Positions 46,157 to 57,463 of a stretch of 64,000 bases of DNA are shown one piece after another. Within the stretch, counting starts at the first letter, position 1. Each line of letters opens with the position of its first letter. The DNA comes from Incumbomyces delicatus (lineage: Eukaryota; Ascomycota; Eurotiomycetes; Chaetothyriales; Trichomeriaceae), in NCBI GenBank assembly GCA_017655985.1, contig JACJVS010000006.1, positions 496,001 through 560,000 on the forward strand, written 5' to 3'. A program made the position numbers and the translations under genes. The notes beneath the pieces were generated by a model. That model had not been told where the DNA came from and ran no database searches. It saw only the letters and a program-made list of their open reading frames with translations.

Positions 46157-46636
46157 CAGGGCTGGCCAGCTGCGCAACGCAACGCAAGATTTGAAGTTGC
46201 GCAACGTTGCGCGCAACGCTGTGGAGCTCTTGGCGTCGATAGAAGAGGAATAGCTCGTATAGAACGTATAGAATTTTGCTCATCTTCACCGCCCCGTTGC
46301 TCTTGGTATAGATCTTTTGTATATTCGCCACCAAGATGTGAGCGCTTACGTGGTTGCGTTCAGATAGCGAAAACGTTCCTCCGCGGCGAACCACGACAGC
46401 TTGCATTTGACGTTCTATCGATTCTAGCGATATTAGCTGAAGTAGAGCGCGTCTTCTCGTCGGCGAAGCGACTGCTAACGCCTGAACGCAATGCATTGAC
46501 GACTGAAGCTTTAGAGGTATTTGAATGCCTACGGAACTGGTGAAAGGGTGACATAATACTGTAAAGAGATGACGGCGACGACGATCTATAGATAGATCAG
46601 TTGCGCAACGTTGCGTTGCGCAGCTGGCCAACGCTG
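46157..46636 (+). mobile_element. 480-bp non-autonomous hAT element
   Basis: Terminal inverted repeats begin CAGGGCTGGCCAGCTGCG (left) and CAGCGTTGGCCAGCTGCG (right, read inward), and the element is flanked by a perfect 8-bp duplication CTTTCGTT (46149-46156 and 46637-46644). Subterminal GCGCAACG words repeat at both ends. Inside, a plus-strand frame to about 46543 keeps the dimerisation block LAFDVLSILAILAEVERVF, then SSAKRLLTPERNAL and ECLRNW, so this is an internally deleted copy of an autonomous hAT rather than an unrelated MITE. Its ends differ from those of the hAT at 2384-35736, so it is a second family. Confidence 0.9.
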
Positions 46637-46645
46637 CTTTCGTTC

Positions 46646-47720
46646 ACATCGTTCTTGTAATGTTGACCCGATGGTTGACAAATTAAGCGACGGTGTTTCT
46701 TCCGTCTTTGCCTGTCGAGCAACTGGCACCACCACATGGTCTTTGCAACCAGAGGCGGACATGTTGATTGCCGAGACCCAGCCGTATCGACAAACTTTCC
46801 TATGGGGCAAGGTTTTAGACTGCTCTATCCTCGTTTAGTAAATGCCTCGCAGCTGCATGAATGACCGGGTAGAACCTTGCTGAACTTATGTAGTCTGGAA
46901 TTGGTCACTTGGATACCGTTCTTCTCGCGTAAGCATGGGTTAAGGTAGACCATGGTCGCGCTAGGATTATTGATTTTTGTCGACATCTAAGGATTGTTTG
47001 CTGTCTCGAAAAGATCAGGATCGAATTCGCGTGCAGTGGGGTCTCGTCTTTTGCTGCTATTACCGATGTGTAAGTCTCGCCTTCAGTTCTAGATGTTGGA
47101 CCTCGGCGCTTACCTAGGGTCATTTGACGGTTTAGTCAAGAATGTGAAGGTCAACACCATGTCCCGCTCGTGCCGCACTCTTATAGTGACCTTGAATCCA
47201 TTGCGGTGGCTGGAGCGGTCCTTTCAGTTCCTTTGCGGCCTGAACGCTTTCCTCCTTGACCGCACGGGGGTTCTCATTCACTTCAACGTACCGGGTGCTA
47301 ATACTGCCGCCGGGGACATTTCCCTCCATTTCGTACAGCCGCGAGTCCGGCACTAACACCTGCATGGTCCATCGGTCTCCGCTGTTGGTTCATCGGCCGG
47401 ACATGGTCTTGATCACGATGTTGTCCTCGGCGGTCGCGACGGGAAAGCGGTAAGTTCCATGTTTGCCCGTGATCAACTCGAATTGCACACGATGTAGACC
47501 CGGATCACTAAAGGCACCTCTCGGCTTCCGGGTCGTCGATTCTCCGTACAGGCCTGCGTACGTCCTTGCCGATGAGCGCGACCGTCGCTCCGCTATCGAT
47601 AGAGTTCCTGTTAGTCGACTCATAACTGCCCTTGTCCCTGATCGGGTTCAGATATGGTTGCATCTCTTCCTTCAACGTGCCCTATCCGATTGCGTAGATG
47701 AAACTGCCACGTCGCTAGCG
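46646..47720 (-). pseudogene. Degenerate minus-strand coding region
   Basis: Coding-like minus-strand stretches in several phases: NPIRDKGSYESTNRNSIDSG (about 47660-47600), LHRVQFELITGKHGTYRF and VATAEDNIVIKTMSG (to 47390), then, after a single TGA in the same phase, VLVPDSRLYEMEGNVPGGS (to 47132), and SLNLSTIGSTLQERCERK ending at the hAT insertion. The DSGAT motif in the first piece resembles an aspartic-protease active site, but that alone is weak. The chain of stops and phase changes suggests a decayed gene, possibly the same one as 45772-46148. Confidence 0.35.
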
Positions 47721-48336
47721 GACAGATATTTCATTATCGCGTCTAGAACCTAGAATGCGAGAGATCGAGCTGTTGCGCATGTTCATAGTCGTATACCTGC
47801 TTAGACTCTTACTGCCACCGAAACCGCGTACATGTGCTTCTTGCTGCTGAGAAAAGACAGTGTCGTCACTTCGATCTTAAGTCGGGGCAACTATTAGTCT
47901 CGGGGCAGGAGATCTGATCTTTAAGAGGTTGTGGGAGGGATAACGAGGACAGTCTAGATTGTCAGCGCCAACAACGTTGACGGAGCCCTATAGGCCGGCG
48001 TACTCAAATCCTGAGCCAAATGTGATACGAAGACGAGAAGTGCTTGATATGACCCACGTGACAGCGAGCCAGGCTGGAGCGAAAGCGGCCTCACCCTAGG
48101 CCCTAAGCGGAGGTGAGCGCGCTGGGCCATTTTCTCCCACTGTTTCATCCTCATCACATTCTGCCTCTCACACAGCCCACCATCATTGCATAACCAGCGG
48201 ATTCCATCCAGAAGCTCTTCCGATCATACTTGCGCAGTATCGGGCTCATCTAGAAATGACAAGATTATGATGATATGACGATGATGGCAGACACCAGTAG
48301 CTGTTCTCCACCACGCGACTCAAAGCTCCGTAGACC
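47721..48336. other. Intergenic, upstream of the next gene
   Basis: No coding frame with support. The last 200 bp before 48337 presumably hold the promoter of the gene that starts there; I see no clear TATA box. Confidence 0.4.
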
Positions 48337-50858
48337 ATGTCCAGCAAGATGGTCACCACCGAGCTTACTAGATTTTGCTCGCCCCGTGCGGTGAGATTTA
48401 TTCGGCATAATCTTGATTTGCAGTCATGCCCGCTATCTTTCAGTCGTGTGTACTTCTCCACGAATGCGCAGCGGTCTCTGCCATCCGAGGAGAAGCAAGC
48501 CGACACCAGAAGGGCACGCATGCAGCCGACACTGTCATCCACGAAGGAGCCAGCGAGTGGGATAAAGGCGCGCATTCGGCGGACGCAGTCATCCAGGAAG
48601 GATCCAACCAACAAGACAGATGCACCCATGCAGCCGACGCTGTCATCCACGAAGAAGCGAGCTAACGAGAAAAAGGCACCGGTTCGGCCGATGGCCTACG
48701 ATTATTCAGATGTCGTTCGCCCTACGGCAATGTGGCTGTCGTCCACAGGTGTCGACGTGGACCCGCAGGTCATACTTCGCCAGCTGCCCCATGTGAAACA
48801 TAGCGACCAACCATCCTTGAGATGTGCCATATTCCTGGTCACTCCTCGGCTGGCGCACCTCTTCGAGCCCGGCGCCAATTTCCACGCTGCGGCCATGAAC
48901 CGTATATTTGCGCAGTACGAAACACCGCGGAAAGGCTGTGCGCCCGAGTCAGTGGTGGCCATTGTAGATGCTTTGCCAGCGATTTCAGACCGGGGACCGA
49001 ATAACAAGCGGGAGATCTGTGGTTACGAGGGATTGACCGTCTGCGTGTCGTCTCTTCCTAAGATTCGGCAGGAGGAACCTGGGCGAGAGCGACATGCGCC
49101 GCTGATTAGCTTCTCGAATGACTTAAGCGTTCGGAGAGGACGGAACCAGCTGGCGGTAACCTACAATGCGCCGGTCGCAAATACCTTGTTCGTCAATGGA
49201 CGCGAGCATACCATGTTCAGCGAAACATGGTTTAGCGACGAGAACGTTCTCTACGCCAACAAGGACCGCAGGTATCTCTCCCACCTGGAGGTCCCCATCT
49301 ACAACACGTCATGGAAGGGGCAGGGGGTAGCGCCGGCGGCGTTTCATGCGAATCTTGTGAAGCTCACTGAGCCGGCGGTGATCGTCTCAAGCATGGGAAA
49401 TATCGTTCGCGAGATCCGGATTCGATCCGGCGACATCATAGCAGCCTCGGCTGAGCTAGAAAAGATCATTCCGTCGAATCTCAAAGCGATCCAAGCAGAG
49501 TCTCCAGGAAGTGAGCTCCGTGTTTATGCATTTGTGTATCCACCGAATGAGACGAGGCGAGGTGGGGGCTGGAAGCCATTTGCGGAACGTTTGTTCTACG
49601 ATAAGCGGACGAAACAAGTGATTCGGGGTGGGGACAACCAACAGGGCTTACATACACGCACCATACAGAGCCTGCGTACAGGTGTGCTACAGAAGATGCT
49701 CATCAGAGGCAATGCACGATTGTACCGAGTGACGAGCGGCGGGGCGGGCTGGGGGAAGAAGGCAGGATTGCTAGCATTAGAGCCTGCCACTCGGCTCAAC
49801 CACACAACGCGAGAGGAAGAAGCGTCAATCTTTCCACAATTCGACATGGATGCTGACACGTTCCGCATGCCTGGATCGACCGACTTGTTCCCCGCCGGTC
49901 ACAGCATACAGTTCCTTGCTTGCTATTTCGACCCTCTAGGTAAAGATAAAGATGGGCTGTCTCTTGCCCAGATGCCTAATGACATCGAATGGCTCCAGCA
50001 ACAGTATTTCGTGCCAAGTAAAACACAGAGATTCTGCATTGGAACGACCATTTTGCGAGAAAGCACGGGAAATGGGCAGTGGGAGGATTGTACTCGCAAA
50101 GCAAATGATGAACTACTGTTCTGTCCCAACCGGTTTGGGTTCTTGGCCACTGGCGCCATGAGTTTGTCCGTCAGGGAACAAGGAGTGGATGTGAAGGCAC
50201 AGGAATCGACTGCTGATGCGGGAGTAGAAGACGGGCAGACATCTTTGGATTCACGAAGCAGCGTCGACGACGAATGTATTCACAGCACGCTGATCGAGGT
50301 GCCCAATAGCTTCTTCATTGCGACACGCCCGGCAGGCGGTAAGCTGACGGAAGTTACCGATTTCTCTGGTGAGGAATCACAGGTATCCCATTGAGTTAGA
50401 GTAATTGCTGATACAAAAGATGGGTAGATGCCGAGCACCAGCTGAAAGCGGTCGATCTGGCGACAGCACAAGCGCCACACATGGAGTATCAGGAATATGT
50501 TAAGCGCACTCAGAGCGCTCTGACAGGGAAGAGACACAGCAGATACCGAATGCCGACAGCGAAGGAGTTCGCCAAGGGACTTCGCGTCGTCCGTCGTGTC
50601 ACGGCGTATCAGGTCTCTCCCCGGAAGATGGACAGTGATGATGCCCGAATGGGCAACATTCCAGAGCGGATGAGAGAGATTGAGCGAAATGCGGAGGTGC
50701 GGCAGAGGAGGCGCGAGGAGCAGATGGAGACGTGGTCGCGGGTGCGAGAGCCGCGGTATTCGACTCGGAAACGGGTGGAGAGCGATTCGTCAGTCTTTGA
50801 CCGGACAAAGGCAGGCAATGAGAAAGAACAGGTGGATGGACTGATGAAGGATCTTTGA
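48337..50858 (+). CDS. Conserved-looking fungal protein, predicted mitochondrial (820 aa)
   Basis: Exon 1 is 48337-50368, intron 50369-50427 (59 nt, donor GTGAGG, CTGAT branch-like site, acceptor GGGTAG), exon 2 is 50428-50858; the join is in phase (DFS|DAEHQLK). The N-terminus (1-45) is rich in Arg and Ser with few acids and contains RVYFSTN, which fits a mitochondrial targeting peptide with cleavage near residue 40. Residues 61-114 are three 18-residue repeats (consensus around QPTLSSTK). The body contains LVKLTEPAVIVSSMGNIVRE and RVYAFVYPPNETRRGGGW; exon 2 encodes a basic C-terminal tail (MEYQEYVKRTQSALTGKR, then KEFAKGLRVVRRV). Reading exon 1 alone would end in a false stop at 50392. I recognise no catalytic motif and do not assign a function. 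Confidence 0.8.
48517..48678 (+). repeat. Three 54-bp tandem repeats within the coding sequence
   Basis: Encodes three 18-residue units starting at residues 61, 79 and 97. Units 1 and 3 are the most alike (MQPTLSSTK in both); unit 2 is more diverged (RTQSSRK). They follow the predicted targeting peptide. Confidence 0.8.
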
Positions 50859-51595
50859 CGAAGGTGTGAGGCTTGGATTGAGGTCCTACTACCTCGACCA
50901 CCTTGACCATCCATATCAGATCTTAACCCTTTTTCACGCCTTTTCTGAGCCCCCGCCACATCGGTCTTCTCAGATTGCCGTAGTTTTCACCACACATCAA
51001 TCCGACAGCGACAGCGTGCACCCCTACGCGACCGTAGTCTTAATCTGGCCCTGAAAGCCTGACCACAGCGAACATGTGATGCCTTGGGGTCGAGTTCCTA
51101 TACGACGTGAATTAATTATTACAAACGGGATGGCCCTCTTTTCTGCCCTCCAGTCCGCAATCAGCAACTAACTCGATCGCTTAAAGGCTGAAAGGGAAGA
51201 AAGAAAATCGTCTTTCGTACCATTCAATTAATCAATCAATCGCAAAGGCAATCTAACTGTTGGATCAACGTCCCTCACTTGGATTGACTTGATTGAATTG
51301 ATTGACTATATAACGGACTGATTGTGATCAACACGCCGACTGACGACTTACGACTTGCTTTGACCTCCTCCCACCCAACCAGGGAACGACGACAATTACG
51401 ACAGTTGGGCCCTCGCCACTACAGTGTTTGGCTTTTGGCTTTTCCTCTCACCCAGCACTGGCCTCTATATATACACATACACCCTGTTCTCCTCTCTTTC
51501 TCCTTCCCTAGCCAGCCAGCCAGCCAGCCAGCTAGAACATCAACCTTCAACACTAAACCCAACTACAATAGAATACTAGGACGACGACAACGACC
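50859..51595. other. Intergenic, promoter region of the CUE gene
   Basis: Contains repeated ATTGATTG-like words (51220-51310), a TATATA run at 51466-51474, and a CAGC/AGCC tract at 51511-51532 shortly before the ATG at 51596. The CT-rich stretch before the start is common in fungal promoters. Confidence 0.5.
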
Positions 51596-52480
51596 ATGTC
51601 CACCGAGCCCGAAGCCACAATCTCCTACCCCTCCATCGCCATCGTGCTGGGCCTGGCCTACCTCCTCTACCGATACTTCTCATCCTCCTCCTCGTCATCT
51701 TTTTCTTCGTCATCGTCATCCTCATCCACATCGCGCACCGGCCTGCGCTTCTCCCCCGCCCAAGTCGACCAAGTCAGCAACATGTTCCCGCAGCTCAGCC
51801 GCCGGGACATCATGTGGGACCTGCAGCGCAACCGCGGCAGTGTGAATGCGACGGTGGAGAGGGTGCTGGGAGGACGAGGGTTGGATCCTGTAAGTCACTT
51901 ACTTACTTCTCTTCCGTTTTTCACCACAAGAACTGCAGCCGTAACTGCAATTCTAATTCCACATACTGTGAATGTCTTTCTCTCTGGCTGACTTTGAGAT
52001 CTTCCCACACAGGCTCCGCCTTCCTTCCAGCCGTCTCTGCCACAGCCTCATCATCCTCCGACAACAACGGCTGCAACGGGCCTGACGTCCTTCCTCACAG
52101 GCGGCTCGAGAGCAAAGCCGCAGGAACCCGATCTGATCCAGCGCTACAAGCTGCACGATCGGATAGAGGAGACGACGGATAGAGGCAAAGGCAAGCAGAA
52201 ACAGAAGGTAGAAGAAGACGAAGAACAAGAAGGAACAGGGACTACTGCTACTGCTACTGGCTCGAGTTCGGATGCGAGTACAGGTGCGAGTTCGAGGACA
52301 ATCGGAACAGCGGCGTGGGGAGCGACCAAGAGTGAGCGGCAGGATCTGTTGAGGAGGCGGAGGGATGAGATGATTCTGCAGGCGAGGCGGAAGATGATGG
52401 AGCGTGATGCGGCGAGTGCGGCGAGGGCTGCGTCTGCGAATGCTGCGAATGTGAATGCGAATGCGAATGCGACACTGTGA
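51596..52480 (+). CDS. CUE-domain ER membrane protein, Cue1-like
   Basis: Exon 1 is 51596-51889, intron 51890-52012 (123 nt, GTAAGT to CACACAG), exon 2 is 52013-52480; 253 residues. Residues 11-27 are a single hydrophobic span (SIAIVLGLAYLLYRYF), then a Ser run, then a CUE domain at about 52-93 with the typical MFP motif (VSNMFPQLSR) and a hydrophobic end (NATVERVL). CUE domains bind ubiquitin. The C-terminus has a basic helix (ERQDLLRRRRDEMILQARR) where yeast Cue1 has its Ubc7-binding region. Yeast Cue1 anchors Ubc7 at the ER for ER-associated degradation; the same role is likely here. Low-complexity DNA (Ser codons, GAA and GCG runs) makes up much of the gene. Repetitive Asn-Ala codons end the protein. 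Confidence 0.85.
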
Positions 52481-52607
52481 AAAAAATGGGTATATACTTG
52501 TGTGTGGAGGAGACTTTGGAGGAGGGGAAGTGGAAGAGGAAATGAGAAAGGAGTGCAGATACGGTGTACAGTGTACAGTGAAGTGGATGGCATCTCTTTG
52601 TTCTCGT

Positions 52608-52682
52608 TGAACCGGCACTGACCCTGACACTGACCCTGACGCTGACCCTGACGCTGACTCTGACTGTGACGTTGACTGCTCA
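52608..52682. repeat. 12-bp minisatellite 3' of the CUE gene
   Basis: About five imperfect copies of a CTGACCCTGACG-like unit, starting some 130 bp after the stop codon at 52478-52480. It probably lies in the 3' UTR or the intergenic space. Confidence 0.75.
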
Positions 52683-53290
52683 GGCCATGAGTGTCTCGAG
52701 GTCAAGGGTTTAGAGCTACCACTACCGCTCCCACTACCACTACCCATATGTACATTTCCTTTCCTTGTCCCTTTCCCTATCCCCTTGCTGTCTCACACCA
52801 TGCATAGGTGGCTGTGCTGAGACAGTCGTCTTTGGATATTCGACACAAATCCATTCCTAGTCCCTAAAATGGTACGTATGTATATGATATACGACGCTCT
52901 CGTACGAGACTTCAGTTTGGCCAGCCAAAAATGTGCTTCTCGCAGGTTGAAGGCCAGCTGGAGTTTTGGTCTGCGGTGTAGAGGTGTGGCACGTGCAGAC
53001 CATAGGTCTGGTATGAAAGGCCAACTCGCCTTTTGTCAGACATTGTCACGCTGGAAGCTGTCGACTCGGCTCGACTGACTCCTCAGTGGGGAAGAAACCC
53101 ATTCCGGCCTGTGCTGTGTGCTGTGTGATGCGTGTCGTGTGCTGCGTGCCGTGCGAGACAATCGGGTGTCAGGAGCAGACTCTTGAGCAGGTCTGAGACC
53201 ATGTTTAGACCCAGTATTGCCAGTGCCTACCTAGACATTTCTGAAGTCAAGAGATCGCGGCTTTCCATGTTGATTGCCTGTCAGGCCAGT

Positions 53291-54269
53291 TCAGGTCATG
53301 GCTTCGTCTTCATCCAGCTCCTCCTCCTCCTCTTCTTGTCGAGCTCTGGTTTCTCGCTCTTCCTCGGCCTGCTCTCTGCGGGCTTGTTCACGGCTCCCAC
53401 CTACCACCCTCAGCCCGCTCATGACGTTCATGATAAAGCCGCGGCTCTCGCTGACTTCCATGGCACCCACACCGTCGAGGCGAACCCCTTCGCTTCCGTC
53501 CGTGATGGCGCTGTAGCCACGCCGCATCTTCGCTTGTCTGACTTCGCGGATGTCGCGCAGGAGGTTCGATATCGAGTCAGTATTAGCCAGATCATCTGCC
53601 GCCCCGTCCAGGAGCAGCTGGCTGAATTCGTACCAGTGGTAGGGCAGAGACGTCGCTGGTGCGTCGGCCGTGCAAGAGTGGAGAAAGGGTTCCGACAGAT
53701 AGAATGGCTTCCCTTCTGCATCGTACTGCCGTGCCGATGGTGCTTGACCTCTCCGGTTGCTGTTACTGTTGCTGTTGCCCAGGCTGCTCAAATTGGCCTG
53801 TCGAGGAAAAGTATCTACGTCCAGAGGAGGCAATGCAGCGGGCGCCGAGAATTCGTCTTGAAAATGCGTCGTTTCGAGCTCGAGGATCTCGCGGAGATTC
53901 TCAGCATGTAACCACGGCGGGGGCACGATGTTGACCCGTCGTTGCCGCTTCAACAACAGGCCAAGCCAGAGCGGTAGAGTCGTGCGTGACGGTGGGATGA
54001 GCGCATTGCTGGGACCCTACTTCGTACCAAACCAACGATCAGTGTCAGTTCCCGTTCACCGCGGGAAACTAGAGACGGCAGATGCTAGAGGGGAGATGGG
54101 AGAAAGGAGAAAGGAGACGGAGATGTGCTTTGCACCTACATGGGTGTCAACATACTCCTAGCAGATCGAGTCGTTCGAGCCGTTGGCGGGGCACCACCGT
54201 CACCATTTCCATTTCACAGAGAAACGCCAGCTCCGAGGGGAGAAGTCCCGTGGCGTGCTGAAACGCCAT
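53291..54269 (-). CDS. PSF2: GINS complex subunit Psf2
   Basis: Exon 1 is 54269-54156 (38 codons), intron 54155-54017 (139 nt, donor GTATGT, acceptor GAAGTAG), exon 2 is 54016-53291; 279 residues. Exon 1 encodes LLPSELAFLCEMEMVTVVP and RQRLERLDLLG; exon 2 opens GPSNALIPPSRTTLPLWLG, then LLKRQRRVNIVPPPWL, the diagnostic N-terminal half of Psf2. Near residue 165 is HWYEFSQLLLDGAADD, followed by IREVRQAKMRRG, matching the C-terminal half. Psf2 joins Sld5, Psf1 and Psf3 in GINS, part of the CMG replicative helicase. The acidic, Glu-rich tail and an Asn-Ser run near 118-125 are fungal additions. It is transcribed divergently from ALG10. Confidence 0.93.
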
Positions 54270-54571
54270 ACCTCGCACGGAAGAGAAGACAATTGACGCT
54301 TTCCTCCGACGACAACTTGAACCATGCCGCCTCCCAGCCTTCTGTGCTTTATACCTGGCTGGCCGGCCACTCAAGATTGAAATGGGAAAGACGGGAAGGA
54401 AATGTGGGCCTGGCACGTGCAGACGCGTTGCTCACCTCACTCCCCAGTCGCCGCACGCGCCGACACAAAAATTTATTTTCATTGGCTCTCCAAAGCTTAG
54501 TTACCGGATAAATCCTTCCATGGACAACGCATCACTCGTATCTTGTGAACACCGCCACTCCCGCACCTGTC
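54270..54571. promoter_or_regulatory. Shared promoter region between PSF2 and ALG10
   Basis: About 300 bp separate the two divergent start codons. It contains an A/T stretch (AAAAATTTATTTTC at 54468-54481) and a GGCACGTGC palindrome-like word at 54412-54420, a possible bHLH E-box. I see no clear TATA box for either gene. Confidence 0.5.
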
Positions 54572-56167
54572 ATGCTCGGCTTCAGTGAAGAAGAAACGCT
54601 TCTGTTAGCTGTAGCTCCTCTGCTGGTATGCACTCACTGGACATGGTTCGATCAAGTCCAACACCGTGTCCCTGATCCTTATCTGGACGAAGTCTTCCAT
54701 GTCCCTCAGGCAAACGCTTTCTGGCGCGGGAATTGGTCGCACTGGGATGACAAAATCACTACACCGCCAGCTCTCTACGGCTTCTCCATCCTCGCAGGAA
54801 AAGTTCTGAAGCTCGAAACACTCGACCTCTCCTCCCGCGAGCTCAGATGGACCAATTTCCTCCTACTCTACTTGCTGTTCCTGGCATGTGTGCTTTGGAC
54901 GCGAGCTGCCGCTCCCGACCGCCTCACCACACGACATGCCCTCCTACAGCAAACCACTCTCATTGCCTTTCCACTTCTGTTTTTCTTTAGTGCCCTTTAT
55001 TACACCGACCTCTTCGCAGCCTTCACTTTCATGTGCACCTACGCTTGCTGGCAAGCAGGTCTGACCAGGCATGGCCTTCCCAAGGTTCTCTTCCAACTTC
55101 TTCACTTCTCCACGGGACTTCTGTCCCTCTCCGCACGCCAGACCAACATCTTCTGGTCAGCCATCTTCTTGGCCGGCCTGCAAGTCGTCCACACCATCAA
55201 GCAACGAGCGAGGATTTTCGACCCTCCGGTCTCAGATGCTTTCTTCGAGGAATTCCCTACCATGCTCATATCTTTGGTGACTGCTGCTTTCAGTACTATT
55301 CCTGAGCTACTCCTGGACCTTTGGCCTCATCTGGGCATGCTGCTTGCTTTCATCACCTTTCTCGCTTGGAATGGTGGCGTGGTGCTAGGAGACAAGGCAA
55401 ACCACATCGCAAGCATTCACCTACCTCAGATCTTGTACTTCTGGGCATTCATTGTCTTTTTTTCTTGGCCAGTCATGTTGCCTCAGCTAGCTCATTTCCG
55501 TCAAATCCGTGGAAGACTTCCCCGACTCTGGCTTTTGCTTGTCGTCTTGTCTTGCATGCTTGGGTTGGTCCACTTCAACACTGTGGTCCATCCATTCCTG
55601 CTGGCAGACAATCGACATTATACTTTTTATGTATTCAAAATTCTTCGCTCAGCACCGTGGTTGCGGTATACCCTCACACCCGCTTACACCATTTGCGCAT
55701 GGCTGTCCATTCAGACTCTCGGCAGCAGGGCCAGTTACAGTGGCGGTCCCGGTGTCAAAGGCAGTCGGGGTCGGCGATTGTCGACCGCCTCCGGTAAAGG
55801 CGACGTACCGCAAACTGAAGCCGACAGCAATCGTATCAGTTTTGTTCTAATTTGGACCGCAAGCACGGCTCTGTCACTGGTAACTGCACCGCTCGTCGAG
55901 CCACGTTACTTCATCATTCCCTGGCTCGTCTGGCGACTGCATGTTCCAAATCCTGCCGATGTTCTGAGGAGCGCCGAGGACACGCGACCAAACACTACAG
56001 ACTCACCATCAAGACTTGAGCGCACGCTAGTTTTCCTTGCAAGAAGAAGCATCTTGATTGAACTCGTATGGTACCTGCTGATCAACTTCCTAACCTGCCG
56101 AAAGTTTCTCTACGACGGGTTCGAGTGGGGACAGGAGCCTGGGAAAGTTCAAAGGTTTATGTGGTAA
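54572..56167 (+). CDS. ALG10: Dolichyl-phosphate-glucose alpha-1,2-glucosyltransferase (Alg10/Die2)
   Basis: 531 residues from the ATG at 54572; the frame is open further upstream, but only with a GTG. The N-terminal signature PDPYLDEVFHVPQA (34-47) and WDDKITTPPALYG (58-70) are the family's catalytic lumenal loop, with the DE pair expected for glycosyltransferases of this fold. About a dozen hydrophobic spans follow, consistent with a polytopic ER protein. The late motif LVEPRYFIIPWLVWRLH and the end EWGQEPGKVQRFMW also match. The enzyme adds the third and last glucose to the lipid-linked N-glycan precursor in the ER lumen. No intron is needed. Confidence 0.93.
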   Translation: MLGFSEEETLLLAVAPLLVCTHWTWFDQVQHRVPDPYLDEVFHVPQANAFWRGNWSHWDDKITTPPALYGFSILAGKVLKLETLDLSSRELRWTNFLLLYLLFLACVLWTRAAAPDRLTTRHALLQQTTLIAFPLLFFFSALYYTDLFAAFTFMCTYACWQAGLTRHGLPKVLFQLLHFSTGLLSLSARQTNIFWSAIFLAGLQVVHTIKQRARIFDPPVSDAFFEEFPTMLISLVTAAFSTIPELLLDLWPHLGMLLAFITFLAWNGGVVLGDKANHIASIHLPQILYFWAFIVFFSWPVMLPQLAHFRQIRGRLPRLWLLLVVLSCMLGLVHFNTVVHPFLLADNRHYTFYVFKILRSAPWLRYTLTPAYTICAWLSIQTLGSRASYSGGPGVKGSRGRRLSTASGKGDVPQTEADSNRISFVLIWTASTALSLVTAPLVEPRYFIIPWLVWRLHVPNPADVLRSAEDTRPNTTDSPSRLERTLVFLARRSILIELVWYLLINFLTCRKFLYDGFEWGQEPGKVQRFMW

Positions 56168-57463
56168 TCTGCTCAGCCGGGCTTACTTTCTTCATCCAGA
56201 AGAACCAGCTTTCCCAGACCGATTACCCCAACAGAAGAAGAACTATTCAATTCTACGTCGGCTTGGGCTTGTCTAATGGTGCGCCTTCTACTCATACTTG
56301 GACTTTGCCCTCTGGACATCGACTACCTAGGCGGACAATCTGCAGGACCATGGTTAGAGGCTCGACGGAGGATATGGCCCGACCCTTAGAAGGATCATCA
56401 ACCAGAGAGGTATTGCCCTTGCACCAAAGAACCTCGAACCGTTCCTTGGATGTCACTCATCCCACCATGTTGGGTAGGTCCGTAACGTTTGCAGACTCGG
56501 ATCTCGACCACTTTTGAACTTCGTTATCCACATTAACCAATAATAGGTCATCTCACCAAGCTTGGCATTTTCGACCTGAAGCGTACCTGCGCTTGTCTCG
56601 AATCTCGGCTCACATGCGAGAAACTTATGCGTGCTACAATCACTGGTCAGCACATGCGAAACCCTGTCAGCAACGAATCAGAAGTGTAAGCTCAGAACGT
56701 CAGCCGACTGGAAAGCTGACAAGCCCGTACATCTGGGAACGATGCCCCGCCCGACATCATTATTGGCTCGCACACAGCTTAGCCCCGCATGGGCCCACCA
56801 CACCATTGAACCTCCGCGAATACACTAGCACCGTTTAATGATCCCCAGCCACTTTAATTCGTCGACGGAACGGCCCATGGTGGATTTATTCCCATCACAT
56901 TCCTAATGAATAGGAATGCTCAGACTTTCCACCCTGGGCCGACGATTCTTGGGCAAGTTGTGGCAAGTCTTGCCAGCCATTTCTCGACATAGACAAACCA
57001 CATGACGGTATGGTCAGCTTAGTGCCTTAGGTGCCAGCTTCCCCAACCAATTAGGTTGTGTGCTCACAACTGAGGGTGGACTTCTGTCGACGACCCGACG
57101 ACGTCCAATACGAGCAAGACGCAGCAGAGTACCGCATGGCCAGACTCCTGACTTCCCTATCCTCGCCCCGATCCATTTTGGACATGGCTAGGTAAATCTC
57201 AAAACAGGCTTTCCCACTAATCCAGGATTCAACGTTGTGCCAACCCCTACCGTGCCGCAACATTGCCTCTACAGGAGATCCAGTCTAGAAAGGATGGGAA
57301 TGTCCCCAGAATTCGACAAACTATCTGAGGTCTTGTCGCAAGGCTTATGAATGCGCCTTTTGCATGTTAATTTCTCTAGCCTTCCGCTTTTGGCGCAAAC
57401 CCGGGTGGTATCACACAGACAGCCGTACAAGTCCCAACGGGGTTATGCCACGGCGACGTACAG
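56168..57463. other. No supported gene
   Basis: Intergenic stretch of normal composition. Short frames (for example 56068-56517, which overlaps the end of ALG10) have no motif. The 100 bp before 57464 contain another open phase (see the HET gene). Confidence 0.5.

Noticed and set aside
48246..48650. 134-codon minus frame with internal repeats (DDSVGCM)
   Set aside because: It is the reverse complement of the 54-bp repeats in the mitochondrial-protein gene.
51953..52747. 264-codon minus-strand frame rich in Ser and Arg
   Set aside because: It is the complement of exon 2 of the CUE gene and of the minisatellite; low complexity explains its openness.
53132..53911. 259-codon plus-strand frame
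   Set aside because: It lies wholly opposite PSF2, whose minus-strand protein matches the family over its full length; the plus frame is a shadow.
54545..54571. Longer N-terminus for ALG10
   Set aside because: It would start at GTG; the first ATG at 54572 fits the family's usual N-terminus.
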